From contig NZ_CP009220.1 of NCBI RefSeq assembly GCF_001277995.1, positions 1,116,001-1,180,000 on the forward strand: a stretch of DNA of 64,000 bases, read 5' to 3'. The notes under the pieces are model-generated. The model was given only the letters and a program-made list of their open reading frames with translations, was not told the origin of the DNA and searched no databases. Below, one piece after another: positions 43,664-53,089 of the stretch. The stretch's first letter is position 1; every line of letters starts with the position of its first letter. The position numbers were made by a program, and so were the translations under genes. Source of the DNA: Corynebacterium deserti GIMN1.010 (GTDB lineage Bacteria > Actinomycetota > Actinomycetes > Mycobacteriales > Mycobacteriaceae).

Positions 43664-44522
43664 TTCACGCCGCGTGCAGATGGACAACGTTATCTATGCC
43701 AATTTTGGCAACAAGAAGCGCGTATCCACTCCTGAAGATCGCACCCAAGTAATCAACAAATCTGCTGAGAAGCAGTTCAGTCCTGCTGGAAAACGTACCG
43801 TCGCGCTGACGGAAAAGAATGCCGATAGTGGCAGGCGCAGTCGTGGTGAGCAGTACTACCGAAACGGCAATGTCACTGGACTGAAAGTCTTGGATGGTCG
43901 AGTGCAGTGCACCGTTGCGGGTTCCCAGAATGAACCATTTATCACCACCGTGACCTTTCCATATCGCAGCTCCGAGAAATTGCGCGAAGCCTATGCTGTC
44001 ATCGCTGATACTGCCAATGGACTCCGGCTCGTCCGCGAGGGACACCTCACCTCCTCCATGCTTGATCATCTGGTGGGTAACCTCGACGAATCGATTTACT
44101 TTGATTGCACCTGCCCTGATCACTCACTGGTGTGTAAACATGCTGTGGCCAGCGCATATTATGTGGCTGAGAAGATGACAGCCAACCCAGCGTTGATTTT
44201 GGACATTCGAGGCCAAGGCATGGCGGGGTTGGAAGCCCTCATCCGCTCCTATCACACCAGAATCGAAGAGACGCCAGAAGATAATGAAAGCTTCTGGGAA
44301 GGCAAGACGATTCCTGATCTTCCCGACCCTAAGATTGCGCCAGCAATTGATGACTCGGACATCAACTTCTTGCATAAGGCACTGCGTTTAGTGTCCTACA
44401 CCTCGTTGGAGCAGCTGCGCGCTGTGAGCGATATTGAAGATATGTACGAGATTTTGGTGTCCAATCATCCGGATAACAGGCGGGTGTTTGAGGAACCAGA
44501 TGACGCTGACGAGGACTATTAG
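43656..44522 (+). CDS. SWIM zinc-finger protein, partner of the SNF2 ATPase
   Basis: A 288-residue protein with a SWIM zinc-binding motif, CTCPDHSLVCKHAVASAYYVA (CxC ... CxH, from about residue 150). The motif binds DNA or proteins and is typically found next to bacterial SNF2 genes. I chose ATG 43656 because GGGAGG lies 7 bp upstream; a GTG at 43650 is in frame. The gene overlaps the SNF2 stop by 8 bp. Residues 1-60 are basic and probably disordered. The C-terminus (ENHPDNRRVFEEPDDADEDY-like) is acidic. The likely role is guiding the SNF2 ATPase to DNA (inference). Confidence 0.87.
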   Translation: MADSRRVQMDNVIYANFGNKKRVSTPEDRTQVINKSAEKQFSPAGKRTVALTEKNADSGRRSRGEQYYRNGNVTGLKVLDGRVQCTVAGSQNEPFITTVTFPYRSSEKLREAYAVIADTANGLRLVREGHLTSSMLDHLVGNLDESIYFDCTCPDHSLVCKHAVASAYYVAEKMTANPALILDIRGQGMAGLEALIRSYHTRIEETPEDNESFWEGKTIPDLPDPKIAPAIDDSDINFLHKALRLVSYTSLEQLRAVSDIEDMYEILVSNHPDNRRVFEEPDDADEDY

Positions 44523-44606
44523 CGTGTGCCGTTCATAGGGAGTGAACTGGTGTTTTCGAGCAGGCTACCCCCGAATGTGTAAGCCGTGTCGCCCCCAAGT
44601 GATGAG

Positions 44607-45782
44607 ATGAGTGCTGTGAATACTACAACTGACTTTCCACAAACTTCCGTTAAATTTTTGCATTCTTCAGATCTTCAAATCGGCATGACTCGCTGGTTTT
44701 TATCCGATGAAGCTCAAGCGCGTTTTGATGATGATCGTATTAGAGCCATCGAAAAGATGGGGGAGGTGGCGCACGAAGCCGGGTGTTCGTTCATCGTCCT
44801 AGCCGGTGATGTGTTTGAACACAACTCCTTAGAAGCACGTACTACAGGTCGGGCACTGGAAGCGCTGCGTTCGTTGAGGATGCCAGTATTCCTGCTGCCC
44901 GGAAACCACGATCCTCTCACAGCGGATTCCCTGTTTTATCGCGCCGAGGACATTGAGGGGGTGACCATTTTGGCGGACTCCACCGTGCACGAAGTCCTGC
45001 CTGGCGTGGAAATCGTCGGAGCTCCCTTGCTCCACAAGACTGCTACCTCTGACCTTGTTGCCGATGCTCTCGATGGATTAGAACCCACCACCAAGATTCG
45101 CATCGCGGTTGGCCATGGTCAGGCAGAAGCACGCAGCACCGATCACCGCGCCGACCTAATTGATCTCACATTAGTAGAGGAGAAGCTTGGCGACGGCACC
45201 ATCGACTACCTCGCGTTAGGCGATACTCACTCGGCGCAACCTGTGGGGTCAAGCGGCAAGGTGTGGTTTTCTGGCGCGCCTGAAACAACCGATTTCCACG
45301 ACCTAGATCCAAACCGAGTGGGCGGGGAGATTAACTCCGGCAACGTCCTCGTGGTCACAGCGTCCAAAGGCTCCGTCGAGGTGGAGGAAGTAGAGATCGG
45401 CAAGTGGACGTTCCATGCGTTATTTAGAGATATTTCTTCAGACTCCGACGTCGAGGAATTCCTGGACACCCTCCGCGCATATCCCGACAAGTCCAGGACT
45501 GTCATCAAGTACGGTCTGCGCGGCACCATCACACTGGAACAAAACCGCGAATTGGAAGAAGGCCTAGCAGACCTGGAAGATGTCTTCGCCTCCCTCAAAC
45601 CCCGCGCCCGAACCACCGACCTCGTGCTGGAACCGGACGACTACGAACTAGCCAGCCTCGATGCTTCTGGATACTCCGCCGATGTCGTGCGCGAACTCGC
45701 CGATTCCGTGATCAACGGGGTCTCACCGGAAATTGACCGCGATGCCCTCAACCTACTTTTCCGCCTGAGCAGGGAGGCCTAA
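44607..45782 (+). CDS. Mre11/SbcD-like metallophosphoesterase nuclease
   Basis: A 391-residue calcineurin-type nuclease. The metal-binding motifs are LHSSDLQIG (Gln where many SbcD proteins have His), AGDVFEHN, PGNHDPL, VGHGQAEA and LALGDTHSA. It belongs to the YhaO/SbcD group that works with a Rad50/SbcC-like ATPase, here the next gene, separated by only 4 bp. Such complexes process DNA ends and hairpins during repair. The start is uncertain: ATG 44607 (MSAVNTTTDF) is chosen, but GTG 44586 and GTG 44616 are alternatives. The gene lies 84 bp after the SWIM gene and may belong to the same transcription unit. Confidence 0.88.
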   Translation: MSAVNTTTDFPQTSVKFLHSSDLQIGMTRWFLSDEAQARFDDDRIRAIEKMGEVAHEAGCSFIVLAGDVFEHNSLEARTTGRALEALRSLRMPVFLLPGNHDPLTADSLFYRAEDIEGVTILADSTVHEVLPGVEIVGAPLLHKTATSDLVADALDGLEPTTKIRIAVGHGQAEARSTDHRADLIDLTLVEEKLGDGTIDYLALGDTHSAQPVGSSGKVWFSGAPETTDFHDLDPNRVGGEINSGNVLVVTASKGSVEVEEVEIGKWTFHALFRDISSDSDVEEFLDTLRAYPDKSRTVIKYGLRGTITLEQNRELEEGLADLEDVFASLKPRARTTDLVLEPDDYELASLDASGYSADVVRELADSVINGVSPEIDRDALNLLFRLSREA

Positions 45783-45786
45783 ACAA

Positions 45787-48426
45787 TTGAGAATCCACGC
45801 ATTAACCATTGATAATTTCCGCGCAATCGAACACCTCGAGCTGCGCGATATCCCTGACCGCGGTGTCGTTGTTATTTACGGCGACAACGAGCAAGGTAAA
45901 TCCTCTATCCTCGAAGCCCTCGACGTTGTGCTTACCGTAAAGTACAAAGCCAAAAACAAGCGCACCAACTCCATCCAACCAGTTGACCGAGACGTGCCAT
46001 TTTCCATTAAGCTCGACGCAACCGTGGGCGACGTTCACTTCATCATCACCAAACGCTTCCTCAAATCCCCCTCCGCAGAGCTTCAGATCCTCTCACCCCG
46101 TCCCGCGAACCACCGCGGCGACGATGCAGAGGCGACGTTGGCCGATATCCTGGAAAGCCACCTGGACAAAGCCCTGCTGGATGCGCTGTTTATGAAACAA
46201 GGCGAGGTGGAAGCTGGCATCAACGCCGTCGGCATTCCCTCTCTGACCAGCGCACTCAACGCCCAAAACGGAGGCACAACCGACGCCACCGAGGACACCG
46301 CGCTCATGGAAGCCGTCGAGGCTGAATACCTTAAATACTTCACCGCTAAAGGTAAACAAAACGCACGTTACACAGCATTTTTCGATGCGGTCGAGGGGTT
46401 ACAAGAAGAGCTCGATACGCACAGTGCCGCGGTCGCCAGCCTGTCCTCGCACGTTGATCGCGTAGAACGTTTGAAAAAAGACCGCGACCAGGCACAAGCC
46501 AAGTTGCCTGATGCTGAAGAAGAACGCGCTTTACGACGCTCCGAGCTCGATGCCGCACTAAAAGTCAAGATCGAAGCAGACGAGGCTGCAGCCCAATACT
46601 CTCGTGCGAGCGAGCAATTGGACTATGCAGTGGCGGCGAAGAAGCGTCGAGAAGCGTTAAACCTCAAGCTCGCCGAGGCCGCCTCGGCACTTGAACACGC
46701 AACCGCAAAGCGCGTAGACGTGGAAGCCTACGCTACGCAGGAAACCGAACGCTTCACCGCCTTGAACACTGCCGTGGAAGACGCGCGCACTGCTGACAAA
46801 GACGCAGTAGCTGCGGTGAAGTCTGCCGGCCTCGTCGTAGCCAACCTCAAAAACCGCCAGCGCAAAGAGGAACTTACCGCCACTATCGACGAGGTAGAAA
46901 AAGTCGAGGAGAAACTTCTCGAACTGCGCTCCGCCACCCATTCTAGCGCTCGCATCTCCCAGCGCGACATCGATGACGTGCAGGAAGCTACCAATGCCCT
47001 CGATGTGCAAACGGCCTTGGTAGCTAAGCAATCAGGTAGCGTCGCGTTAACCGCACAAACACCGACAGATGTGCAGGTAGATAACGATACCTTTGAAATC
47101 ACCGACAATCCGCTACATTTCAGCTTGTCGGAAGAACTCACGGTCACCGTTACTGGTGTCACCATGGTCATTGATCCGGGAGTTAACGCCGAGAAACACC
47201 GCGCTGGAGTACTCGATGCCCAAGCACATCTTGATGGCCTCTTGGTTGCTCGTGATGTCCCAGATGTAGCAACGCTGCGTGAGCGATTCCGAGAGCAACA
47301 ACAACGTGATTCGGACATCGCCACGCTGGAAACGGAGCTTCGCCGAATCAGTGGGGGAGTGAGCATCGCCGAGCTCAAGGCTGAACGTGATGGTCTAATG
47401 ATCAGCGAACTTCCTGCAGATGTAGAAGTGCCCTCGTCATTGGAGGATGCCCAACGCGCCCTCGAAGAGGCCACGGCGCGCCGGGAGGAAACGTCATCCG
47501 AACTGGAAAAGGCGACTGCCGCGCTTGATGGCTTGCGAGCTCGCCCTGCAGAGAAAAACCTCATTATTTTGGACACCCAACTGTCAGCACTGCGCGACAA
47601 TGTTGAGGTGGCAACCACTGAGCTCAATGCCGCGCTTGCGGAAAGCTCCGATGAGGACATCGAAGCCGCGGTGGCAACCGCACAGAAGTTGGTTGATGGT
47701 CTGAGGATCCACAAGTCGATCATTGATGCGCAGCTGGCTAAGACCAACCCGGGCATGGCAGAGCAGCTTTTTAATGCTGCGGAAAATAATCTCAACGCAT
47801 ATAAGGAGACAATTAAGACAGCAGACTCGGAACTTCTCCGCCTTGAGGGGTTCATTCGCAGCGTCGAAGGTGCCAAAGAGCGTTTCGACAAAGTGGAATC
47901 AGCCCTTCGAGCTGCGGAAAATCGCCGAGATTCCGAAGAACGACGCGCAAACGCCGCAAAGCGCCTTCGTGATCTCATGGTGTACCACCGCGATGAATCT
48001 CGAAAACGCTATGCTGCTCCATTCGCTGATAAACTCTCCCGACTGGCAGCGCAGGTATTCGGCGAAAATACTGACTTTGATCTCAATGACAAGTTGGAGA
48101 TTTCCAGCCGCTCGATTGGTCCACGCACCGTCGACGTCGATCACCTCTCAGGTGGTGCTCACGAACAATTGGCCATTCTCACCCGATTTGCCATTGCTGA
48201 GCTCGTGGCGGAATCCTCCGACCATGGCGCAGTACCAGTGTTTATCGACGACGCCTTAGGAAGCACCGACCCGGAACGCCTTTCCCGCATCTCCACCTTG
48301 TTTAGCCAAGCGGGCCTTGACTCCCAAGTGTTTGTTCTCACCTGTGTTCCAGACCGCTACAACTATGTGGATGTTGTACAAAAGCACAGCATCGAATCAC
48401 TCAAGGCGGCAGCGACACTAAAATAG
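45787..48426 (+). CDS. Rad50/SbcC-like SMC-family ATPase
   Basis: An 879-residue ATPase with a split ABC head. Walker A is YGDNEQGKSSILEAL (about 31-45) at the N-terminus; the signature LSGGAHEQLAIL and Walker B PVFIDDALGSTDPERLSR are near residues 788-830. The middle (170-700) is rich in Glu/Ala/Lys/Arg heptads, a long antiparallel coiled coil, with a small beta insertion near 420-475 instead of a zinc hook (no CxxC seen). The start is TTG 45787, with GGGAGG about 10 bp upstream, inside the end of the preceding gene. It should form a nuclease complex with that gene's product. Confidence 0.88.
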   Translation: MRIHALTIDNFRAIEHLELRDIPDRGVVVIYGDNEQGKSSILEALDVVLTVKYKAKNKRTNSIQPVDRDVPFSIKLDATVGDVHFIITKRFLKSPSAELQILSPRPANHRGDDAEATLADILESHLDKALLDALFMKQGEVEAGINAVGIPSLTSALNAQNGGTTDATEDTALMEAVEAEYLKYFTAKGKQNARYTAFFDAVEGLQEELDTHSAAVASLSSHVDRVERLKKDRDQAQAKLPDAEEERALRRSELDAALKVKIEADEAAAQYSRASEQLDYAVAAKKRREALNLKLAEAASALEHATAKRVDVEAYATQETERFTALNTAVEDARTADKDAVAAVKSAGLVVANLKNRQRKEELTATIDEVEKVEEKLLELRSATHSSARISQRDIDDVQEATNALDVQTALVAKQSGSVALTAQTPTDVQVDNDTFEITDNPLHFSLSEELTVTVTGVTMVIDPGVNAEKHRAGVLDAQAHLDGLLVARDVPDVATLRERFREQQQRDSDIATLETELRRISGGVSIAELKAERDGLMISELPADVEVPSSLEDAQRALEEATARREETSSELEKATAALDGLRARPAEKNLIILDTQLSALRDNVEVATTELNAALAESSDEDIEAAVATAQKLVDGLRIHKSIIDAQLAKTNPGMAEQLFNAAENNLNAYKETIKTADSELLRLEGFIRSVEGAKERFDKVESALRAAENRRDSEERRANAAKRLRDLMVYHRDESRKRYAAPFADKLSRLAAQVFGENTDFDLNDKLEISSRSIGPRTVDVDHLSGGAHEQLAILTRFAIAELVAESSDHGAVPVFIDDALGSTDPERLSRISTLFSQAGLDSQVFVLTCVPDRYNYVDVVQKHSIESLKAAATLK

Positions 48427-48736
48427 CCGCAATAACAGCTTCTTCATTCAGGGAAGAGGGAAGCGTTACTAGCAGCGGGAGCCCGTCGTGATGCACACCG
48501 TGTGCCCCACGACGGGCTTCTTCACTTTTCCCTTTTTGTGCGCTGCTACGTGTTCTGCACATAAAAATCCGTAAAATATGCCAGAGGCCCGCGTAAAATT
48601 CCCCGAGACACCACACCTTTTTGTACAAAACTACAATCACGGCCTTTATTTTTTGGACTTTTTGGTATAGCCCACTTACTTCTATAAACGTAACCTAGAT
48701 CATATAAATTGATCGACTTCGTTGAAGGAGGGCCCT
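48427..48736. other. Intergenic region before the CoA-transferase operon
   Basis: About 310 bp that hold a terminator for the Rad50-like gene (48481) and, further on, the AT-rich promoter region of the CoA-transferase operon. GATCA-N7-TGATC at 48698-48714 is a short palindrome that could be an operator. No gene is seen. Confidence 0.45.
48481..48517 (+). terminator. Terminator after the Rad50-like gene
   Basis: GCCCGTCGT and ACGACGGGC enclose a second stem GCACAC/GTGTGC, followed by TTCTTCAC and a pyrimidine-rich run. Confidence 0.8.
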
Positions 48737-49465
48737 TTGTCTAAGGTCTCAGACAATATTGAAGAAGAGTTGCGCTCCGCACTCTTCGACGGCATGACCA
48801 TCGCAGCCGGCGGATTTGGCCTCTGCGGAATCCCTAGCACCCTAATCGACATCGTGCGCGATTCCGGAGTAAAAGGTTTAACCGTCGTATCCAACAACCT
48901 GGCCATCGACGGTGAGGGACTGGGCAAACTGCTGGAAGGTGGCCAGATCTCCAAGGTGCTTGCCTCCTACATCGGAGAAAACAAACTCTTCATGGACCAA
49001 TACCTAAGCGGTGCAGTCGAGGTGGAATTTGTTCCCCAAGGAACTCTCGCAGAACGCATGCGTGCAGGCGGCGCCGGTATCGCCGCGTTCTATACACGCA
49101 CCGGCGTGGGTACCGCCATCGCAGAAGGTAAGCCCACCGAAGAATTCGAGGGCGAAACTTACCTCATGGAACGCGCCATCATCGCCGATGTCTCCCTTGT
49201 ACACGCCCACACCTCGGACGTTGATGGCAATCTGCGTTACCGCCTGGCGGCTCGCAACTTCAACCCCGTGGCAGCGCAGTGCGGAAAGATCACCTTCGCC
49301 GAAGCAGAGCACATTGTTGACCGCGGTGGCCTTGATCCTGATGACATCCACACTCCTTGTGTATTTATCCATCACCTCGCCCAAGCACTGGTGCCTAACA
49401 AGATTGAGCAAGTGATCAATCGCCCCCGTCCAGAATCCACCACCGACGCGCTCCAGGAGGTTTAA
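48737..49465 (+). CDS. 3-ketoacid CoA-transferase, subunit A
   Basis: A 242-residue alpha subunit of a family-I CoA-transferase. These heterodimers move CoA from succinyl-CoA (or acetyl-CoA) to a 3-keto acid such as 3-oxoadipate or acetoacetate. The family signature 1 is [19 protein letters not shown] (residues 20-38). I chose TTG 48737 ([12 protein letters not shown]), with AAGGAGGG 5 bp upstream; the ORF can be extended to TTG 48722, but that would include the ribosome site. The next gene, the beta subunit, starts 2 bp after the stop. The gene pair resembles pcaIJ/scoAB; I cannot tell the natural substrate from sequence. Confidence 0.88.
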   Translation: MSKVSDNIEEELRSALFDGMTIAAGGFGLCGIPSTLIDIVRDSGVKGLTVVSNNLAIDGEGLGKLLEGGQISKVLASYIGENKLFMDQYLSGAVEVEFVPQGTLAERMRAGGAGIAAFYTRTGVGTAIAEGKPTEEFEGETYLMERAIIADVSLVHAHTSDVDGNLRYRLAARNFNPVAAQCGKITFAEAEHIVDRGGLDPDDIHTPCVFIHHLAQALVPNKIEQVINRPRPESTTDALQEV

Positions 49466-49467
49466 CT

Positions 49468-50130
49468 ATGGCGTGGACACGAGATGAAATGGCTGTGATC
49501 GCAGCGTCCGAATTGGAGGACGGCGATTACGTCAACCTCGGCATTGGCATCCCAACGCTGATCGCCAACAATCTGCCTGAAGGCGTGTACGTTAACGTGC
49601 AAAGTGAGAACGGCATCCTCGGTATGGGCCCCAACCCGTACCCAGGTGAAGAAGACCCTGATCTCATCAACGCTGGCAAGCAGACCATCACTTTGCAGCC
49701 AGGTGCTGTGATCTTTGATTCCTCCACCTCCTTCGGGATGATCCGATCTGGCAAGATGAAAGCCGCCTTCCTCGGCGCGATGGAAGTCTCTGGTTCTGGA
49801 GATCTGGCCAATTGGATGATCCCCGGCAAGCTGGTCAAGGGCATGGGTGGTGCGATGGATCTTGTCGCAGGTGCCCGCCGTGTCGTCGTACTGACCGATC
49901 ACACGTCCAAGCACGGTGAACCTAAAATCGTGAAAGAATGCTCCCTTCCACTGACCGGTGTGGGCGTTGTAGACCGCATCATCACTGACTTAGCTGTATT
50001 CGACATTGAGGACGGTCAACTCATCCTTCGCCAAACTGCACCTGGTGTGAGCGAAGATGAAGTCCGAGAAAAAACTGAAGCTACCTTCACTGTAGATATC
50101 GACGAATCAATTCAAGGAGAGCAAGCGTGA
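49468..50130 (+). CDS. 3-ketoacid CoA-transferase, subunit B
   Basis: A 220-residue beta subunit. The catalytic glutamate lies in [12 protein letters not shown] (about residues 48-59), matching family signature 2. The pattern [25 protein letters not shown] and [21 protein letters not shown] is conserved in PcaJ/ScoB. The gene sits between the alpha subunit and the thiolase gene; its stop overlaps the thiolase start by 4 bp (GTGA). So the operon encodes conversion of a 3-keto acid to its CoA ester followed by thiolysis. Confidence 0.9.
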   Translation: MAWTRDEMAVIAASELEDGDYVNLGIGIPTLIANNLPEGVYVNVQSENGILGMGPNPYPGEEDPDLINAGKQTITLQPGAVIFDSSTSFGMIRSGKMKAAFLGAMEVSGSGDLANWMIPGKLVKGMGGAMDLVAGARRVVVLTDHTSKHGEPKIVKECSLPLTGVGVVDRIITDLAVFDIEDGQLILRQTAPGVSEDEVREKTEATFTVDIDESIQGEQA

Positions 50131-51296
50131 GCGTCATAGTCGCCGGCATCGGCGAGACTCCCATGGGTAAGTACCCAGACCGCAGCGTCTACGAGATGAT
50201 CCGCGAGGCGGGTAACACAGCCATTGAAGAAGCCGGGATTGACAAGAGCCAGATCACAGCAGCATATATTGGCAACTTCAACGGCCAGCAACTGTCAGGC
50301 CAGGGCCACTTCGGTGCGCTCGTGATGGAAACTCTTGGGATGTCTCACGTGCCATCCATGCGCGTGGAAGCTGCCTGTGTCTCGGGCGGCTTGGCGCTGC
50401 TCCAAGGTATCGAGGCCATCCGCTCGGGCCGTCACCAGGCTGTGCTGGTGGGCGGCGTCGAAAAGATGACGCATCAAACCACTGCGGCCGTAACTGGCGC
50501 GCTGACCTCTGCGATGGACGTGGAATATGAGGCCTACACCGGCTTGACCTTCCCGGGCGCGTTTGCGCTGGTTGCGCACCGCTATTTCTATGAGTACCGC
50601 AATGTGCAGCGCGAAATGGCGCAGGTTGCCGTTAATGCTCATGACAATGCGCTGCTCAACCCGACAGCGCAGATGCATAAGGCCATTGATATTGACAAGG
50701 TGCTTAACGCCCCTCGCATTGCCGATCCATTGGGTCTTTTTGATTGCTCCCTTGTCACCGACGGCGCCGCGTTTTTGGTGTTGGTTTCTGAAGAGCTTGC
50801 AGCAACTTTGGGTAATAAATCAGGCCACCGCCAGGTTCGTATCGTCGGCTCCGGCCATGGTGGCGACGCGCTGACCCTTCAGGGTAAAGACTCCATGACA
50901 ACCTTTGGTGCCACGGTCCGTGCAGCGAAGCAGGCATATGCCCAAGCTGGACTGGCCGCCAACGACATTGATCTGGCTGAAGTTCACGATTGTTTCACCA
51001 TCACCCAAATCATCAACACTGAGGACTTGGGCTTCTTTGAGAAGGGCCGCGGTGGCGATGCAGTTGCAGAAGGTAAAACCGCGCGCGATGGCGCCATGCC
51101 CATCAACGTTTCTGGCGGTTTGAAGGCCAAGGGTCACCCCATTGGTGCAACAGGAATCAGCCAGGCCATTGAGGTGATCACTCAGATCCGCAACCAGGCG
51201 GGGGAGCGTCAGGTGAAAAAAGCTGACATTGGTCTGACCCACAACTTGGGCGGCACTGCTGGTACCTGCGTGATCAACATTTTCCAAGGAGAGTAA
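50127..51296 (+). CDS. Thiolase, SCP2/acetyl-CoA acetyltransferase type
   Basis: A 389-residue thiolase. The nucleophilic cysteine is in [15 protein letters not shown] (about residue 85), and the second-half motifs are [26 protein letters not shown] (catalytic His) and [14 protein letters not shown] near the end. This matches the SCP-X/archaeal acetoacetyl-CoA-type thiolases rather than the classical PcaF/FadA form. It cleaves 3-ketoacyl-CoA to acetyl-CoA and a shortened acyl-CoA. GTG 50127 is the start, with AAGGAG upstream. The following small OB-fold gene is a usual partner for this type of thiolase. Confidence 0.9.
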   Translation: MSVIVAGIGETPMGKYPDRSVYEMIREAGNTAIEEAGIDKSQITAAYIGNFNGQQLSGQGHFGALVMETLGMSHVPSMRVEAACVSGGLALLQGIEAIRSGRHQAVLVGGVEKMTHQTTAAVTGALTSAMDVEYEAYTGLTFPGAFALVAHRYFYEYRNVQREMAQVAVNAHDNALLNPTAQMHKAIDIDKVLNAPRIADPLGLFDCSLVTDGAAFLVLVSEELAATLGNKSGHRQVRIVGSGHGGDALTLQGKDSMTTFGATVRAAKQAYAQAGLAANDIDLAEVHDCFTITQIINTEDLGFFEKGRGGDAVAEGKTARDGAMPINVSGGLKAKGHPIGATGISQAIEVITQIRNQAGERQVKKADIGLTHNLGGTAGTCVINIFQGE

Positions 51297-51299
51297 ACT

Positions 51300-51515
51300 A
51301 TGGCTGCAGAAATTCTTACTTACACCATCATCCGCACTCCGCCCGAGGGCTTCGACGGCGCACCGTACTGCGTAGCGATTGTTGACAACAACGGTACGAA
51401 GGAAACTGTTCGCGTCTCTGGCTATGAGGACGGCTTGGAGATTTCCGTCGGTGACGCCGTCGTTGCGCTTCCTGAGCCGGATCAGTTTGGCGCTACTTTC
51501 GCTTTGGACAAGTAG
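51300..51515 (+). CDS. Small OB-fold (DUF35-like) protein, thiolase partner
   Basis: A 71-residue protein: TYTIIRTPPEGFDGAPYCVA, then ETVRVSGYEDGLEISVGDAV, fits the OB-fold half of DUF35 proteins. The rubredoxin-like zinc part that normally precedes it is missing, so this is a minimal form. In archaea, DUF35 proteins bridge SCP2-type thiolases and HMG-CoA synthases, and in actinobacteria they bind steroid thiolases or aldolases. The gene starts 3 bp after the thiolase stop, with AAGGAGAG upstream. It likely binds the thiolase and shields CoA intermediates (inference). Confidence 0.75.
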   Translation: MAAEILTYTIIRTPPEGFDGAPYCVAIVDNNGTKETVRVSGYEDGLEISVGDAVVALPEPDQFGATFALDK

Positions 51516-51537
51516 ACTGCACATTCATCTCGCACGC

Positions 51538-51562
51538 AAAGGGATCCGTGCCAGATCCCTTT
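51538..51562 (+). terminator. Terminator of the CoA-transferase/thiolase operon
   Basis: AAAGGGATC and GATCCCTTT pair around CGTGCCA, followed by AAAAG. The T-run is part of the stem end. Confidence 0.7.
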
Positions 51563-51585
51563 AAAAGATGCTTGTCGACGCCAAA

Positions 51586-51624
51586 AGCCGCGACCCCTTT
51601 CCACACATGGAAGGGGCCGCGGCT
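51586..51624. terminator. Terminator of the YceI-family gene
   Basis: AGCCGCGACCCCTTTCC and GGAAGGGGCCGCGGCT pair with one mismatch around ACACAT. It is about 30 bp after the end of the yceI-like gene on the minus strand and may work in both directions. Confidence 0.8.
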
Positions 51625-51654
51625 ACAGGTTTTTAAGCGGTTAAGCGTAGTTAA

Positions 51655-52194
51655 TTAAGCCTGCTTGATGGCAGAGCCGTCGATCTCGATCTTGATCTTC
51701 TCGGAAACCAGAACGCCGCCGGTGGACAGTGGAGCCTGGAAGTCGATGCCGAAGTCCTTACGGTTGATCTCCGTGGTTGCTTCGAAGCCGAGGCGGGTGT
51801 TGCCGAATGGATCCTCAGCGACGCCACCGACCTCAACGTCAAGGGTGACGGACTCGGTGTGGTCGCGGATGGTCAAGTCGCCGGTAACGGTGCCTTCGTT
51901 CTCGTTGTTGATAACGAAGGAGGTTGCCTCGAAGGTCATCTCTGGGAACTTGTCTACTGCAAAGAAGTCATCGCCCTTAACGTGTGCATCGCGGTCTGCG
52001 TTGCCGGTGGTGATGGAAGCGGTCTTGATGACGACCTTTGCGGAGGAGTTCTCTGGGTTCTCTGCATCAACAACGATGGAGTCGGTGTACTCGGTGAACT
52101 CACCGCGAACCTTGGTGACCATTGCGTGGCGTGCCACGAACTTGATCTCGGTGTGGGAAGGATCCAGGGTCCAGGTGCCAGAAAGGTTGCTCAT
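51655..52194 (-). CDS. YceI-family protein (lipocalin-like isoprenoid-binding fold)
   Basis: A 179-residue YceI-domain protein. The fold is an extended beta-barrel lipocalin that binds amphiphilic isoprenoids such as polyprenyl pyrophosphate or quinone-like lipids. GTWTLDPSHTEIKFVARHAMV (7-27) is the family's start, and VTGDLTIRDHTESVTLDVEV and DFGIDFQAPLSTGGVLVSEKIKI its later strands. There is no signal peptide, so this member is cytoplasmic. ATG 52194 is chosen, with AAGGAATT 7 bp upstream. It is divergent from rosR, and in C. glutamicum the gene in this position (cg1322) is a known RosR target. Confidence 0.9.
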   Translation of the reverse strand: MSNLSGTWTLDPSHTEIKFVARHAMVTKVRGEFTEYTDSIVVDAENPENSSAKVVIKTASITTGNADRDAHVKGDDFFAVDKFPEMTFEATSFVINNENEGTVTGDLTIRDHTESVTLDVEVGGVAEDPFGNTRLGFEATTEINRKDFGIDFQAPLSTGGVLVSEKIKIEIDGSAIKQA

Positions 52195-52303
52195 AATAAT
52201 TCCTTTTTCGAATTTTCGAAGGGTGTTCAATTTCACTTTAAAGGGTACCGACACTTTCAAGCTCTCGCTTTCCGTGCGGTTCGAGAACTATTATTAAACG
52301 CGT

Positions 52304-52321
52304 TTGGTGATGTGTCAACAA
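52304..52321. promoter_or_regulatory. RosR operator in the yceI-rosR intergenic region
   Basis: TTGGTGATGTGTCAACAA fits the published RosR consensus TTGTTGAYRYRTCAACWA with a single mismatch at position 4. It lies between the yceI-like gene and rosR and could repress both. Confidence 0.75.
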
Positions 52322-52459
52322 GATTATGGAAAAACTTTCCATATCAACTAAAAACGCCAGGTGGGAGTGTGAATAAAATTAGATGAGGTGCTCGTTTTCT
52401 TCCTCGTTTTCTTCCTCGGTGCTTTGGGCATTTTTCTAAAGAGGGCTAAGGTAGGTGAT

Positions 52460-52948
52460 ATGACAACACCTCGATGGCTCAATACAGAGGAGCAGCAGCT
52501 CTGGCGAATGATTCTGTCCGCCGTGCGCAAAATGGAACGCACCTTGGACGACACGCTCCTCGAAGACCATCAACTCACTACGTCAGAATATGCGGTGTTG
52601 GTGACTCTGTCAGAGTCTGGCGAACGAGAAATGCGCCTCCGCGATATCTGCCAAGAACTCGATTGGGACCGCAGTCGAACCTCCCACCAGATCACCCGCA
52701 TGGATAAGAAGGGACTCGTCTCTAAGATCAAATGCGCAGGCGACGCCCGTGGTGTCATCGTGGAAATCACGCCCGAAGGCGAGCGACGCCTCAAAGACGC
52801 CGTGCCGGCTCATGTGGAAACAGTCCGCCAACTGGTTTTCGACCCCATGGAAGAACACCATATGGAAGGACTTCGTTCCTACCTCACCGCAGTGTTGAAC
52901 TCCAACACCTGCATTGAGATCAACAACCAACGGGCGGCAGAACTGTAG
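52460..52948 (+). CDS. rosR: RosR: redox-sensing MarR-type regulator
   Basis: A 162-residue MarR-family repressor. The winged helix is MRLRDICQELDWDRSRTSHQITRMDKKGL. Cysteines fall at residues 64, 92 and 151 from ATG 52460, exactly the three residues described as redox switches in C. glutamicum RosR. Oxidation by peroxide releases it from DNA. AAGGTAGG stands just before the ATG, and longer upstream starts are not convincing. It is divergent from the yceI-like gene and a RosR box lies between them, so autoregulation is likely. Confidence 0.95.
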   Translation: MTTPRWLNTEEQQLWRMILSAVRKMERTLDDTLLEDHQLTTSEYAVLVTLSESGEREMRLRDICQELDWDRSRTSHQITRMDKKGLVSKIKCAGDARGVIVEITPEGERRLKDAVPAHVETVRQLVFDPMEEHHMEGLRSYLTAVLNSNTCIEINNQRAAEL

Positions 52949-53089
52949 GAGTTTTCCTGGATCGTTTTCTCAGGGGTTTTTAGGGGGAAGGAGAGGGGGA
53001 AATCCCCGATGTGCTCCAGGTTCTTATTGGCGATGATTGAGGAAGGAACAAAGAAAAACTCAATCAGCCATCAAAGGAGCTTGATCCCG

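Noticed and set aside
46728..47978. 416-codon open frame antisense to the Rad50-like gene
   Set aside because: The product is Ser/Arg/Ala-rich and arises from the codon bias of the coiled-coil gene on the other strand.
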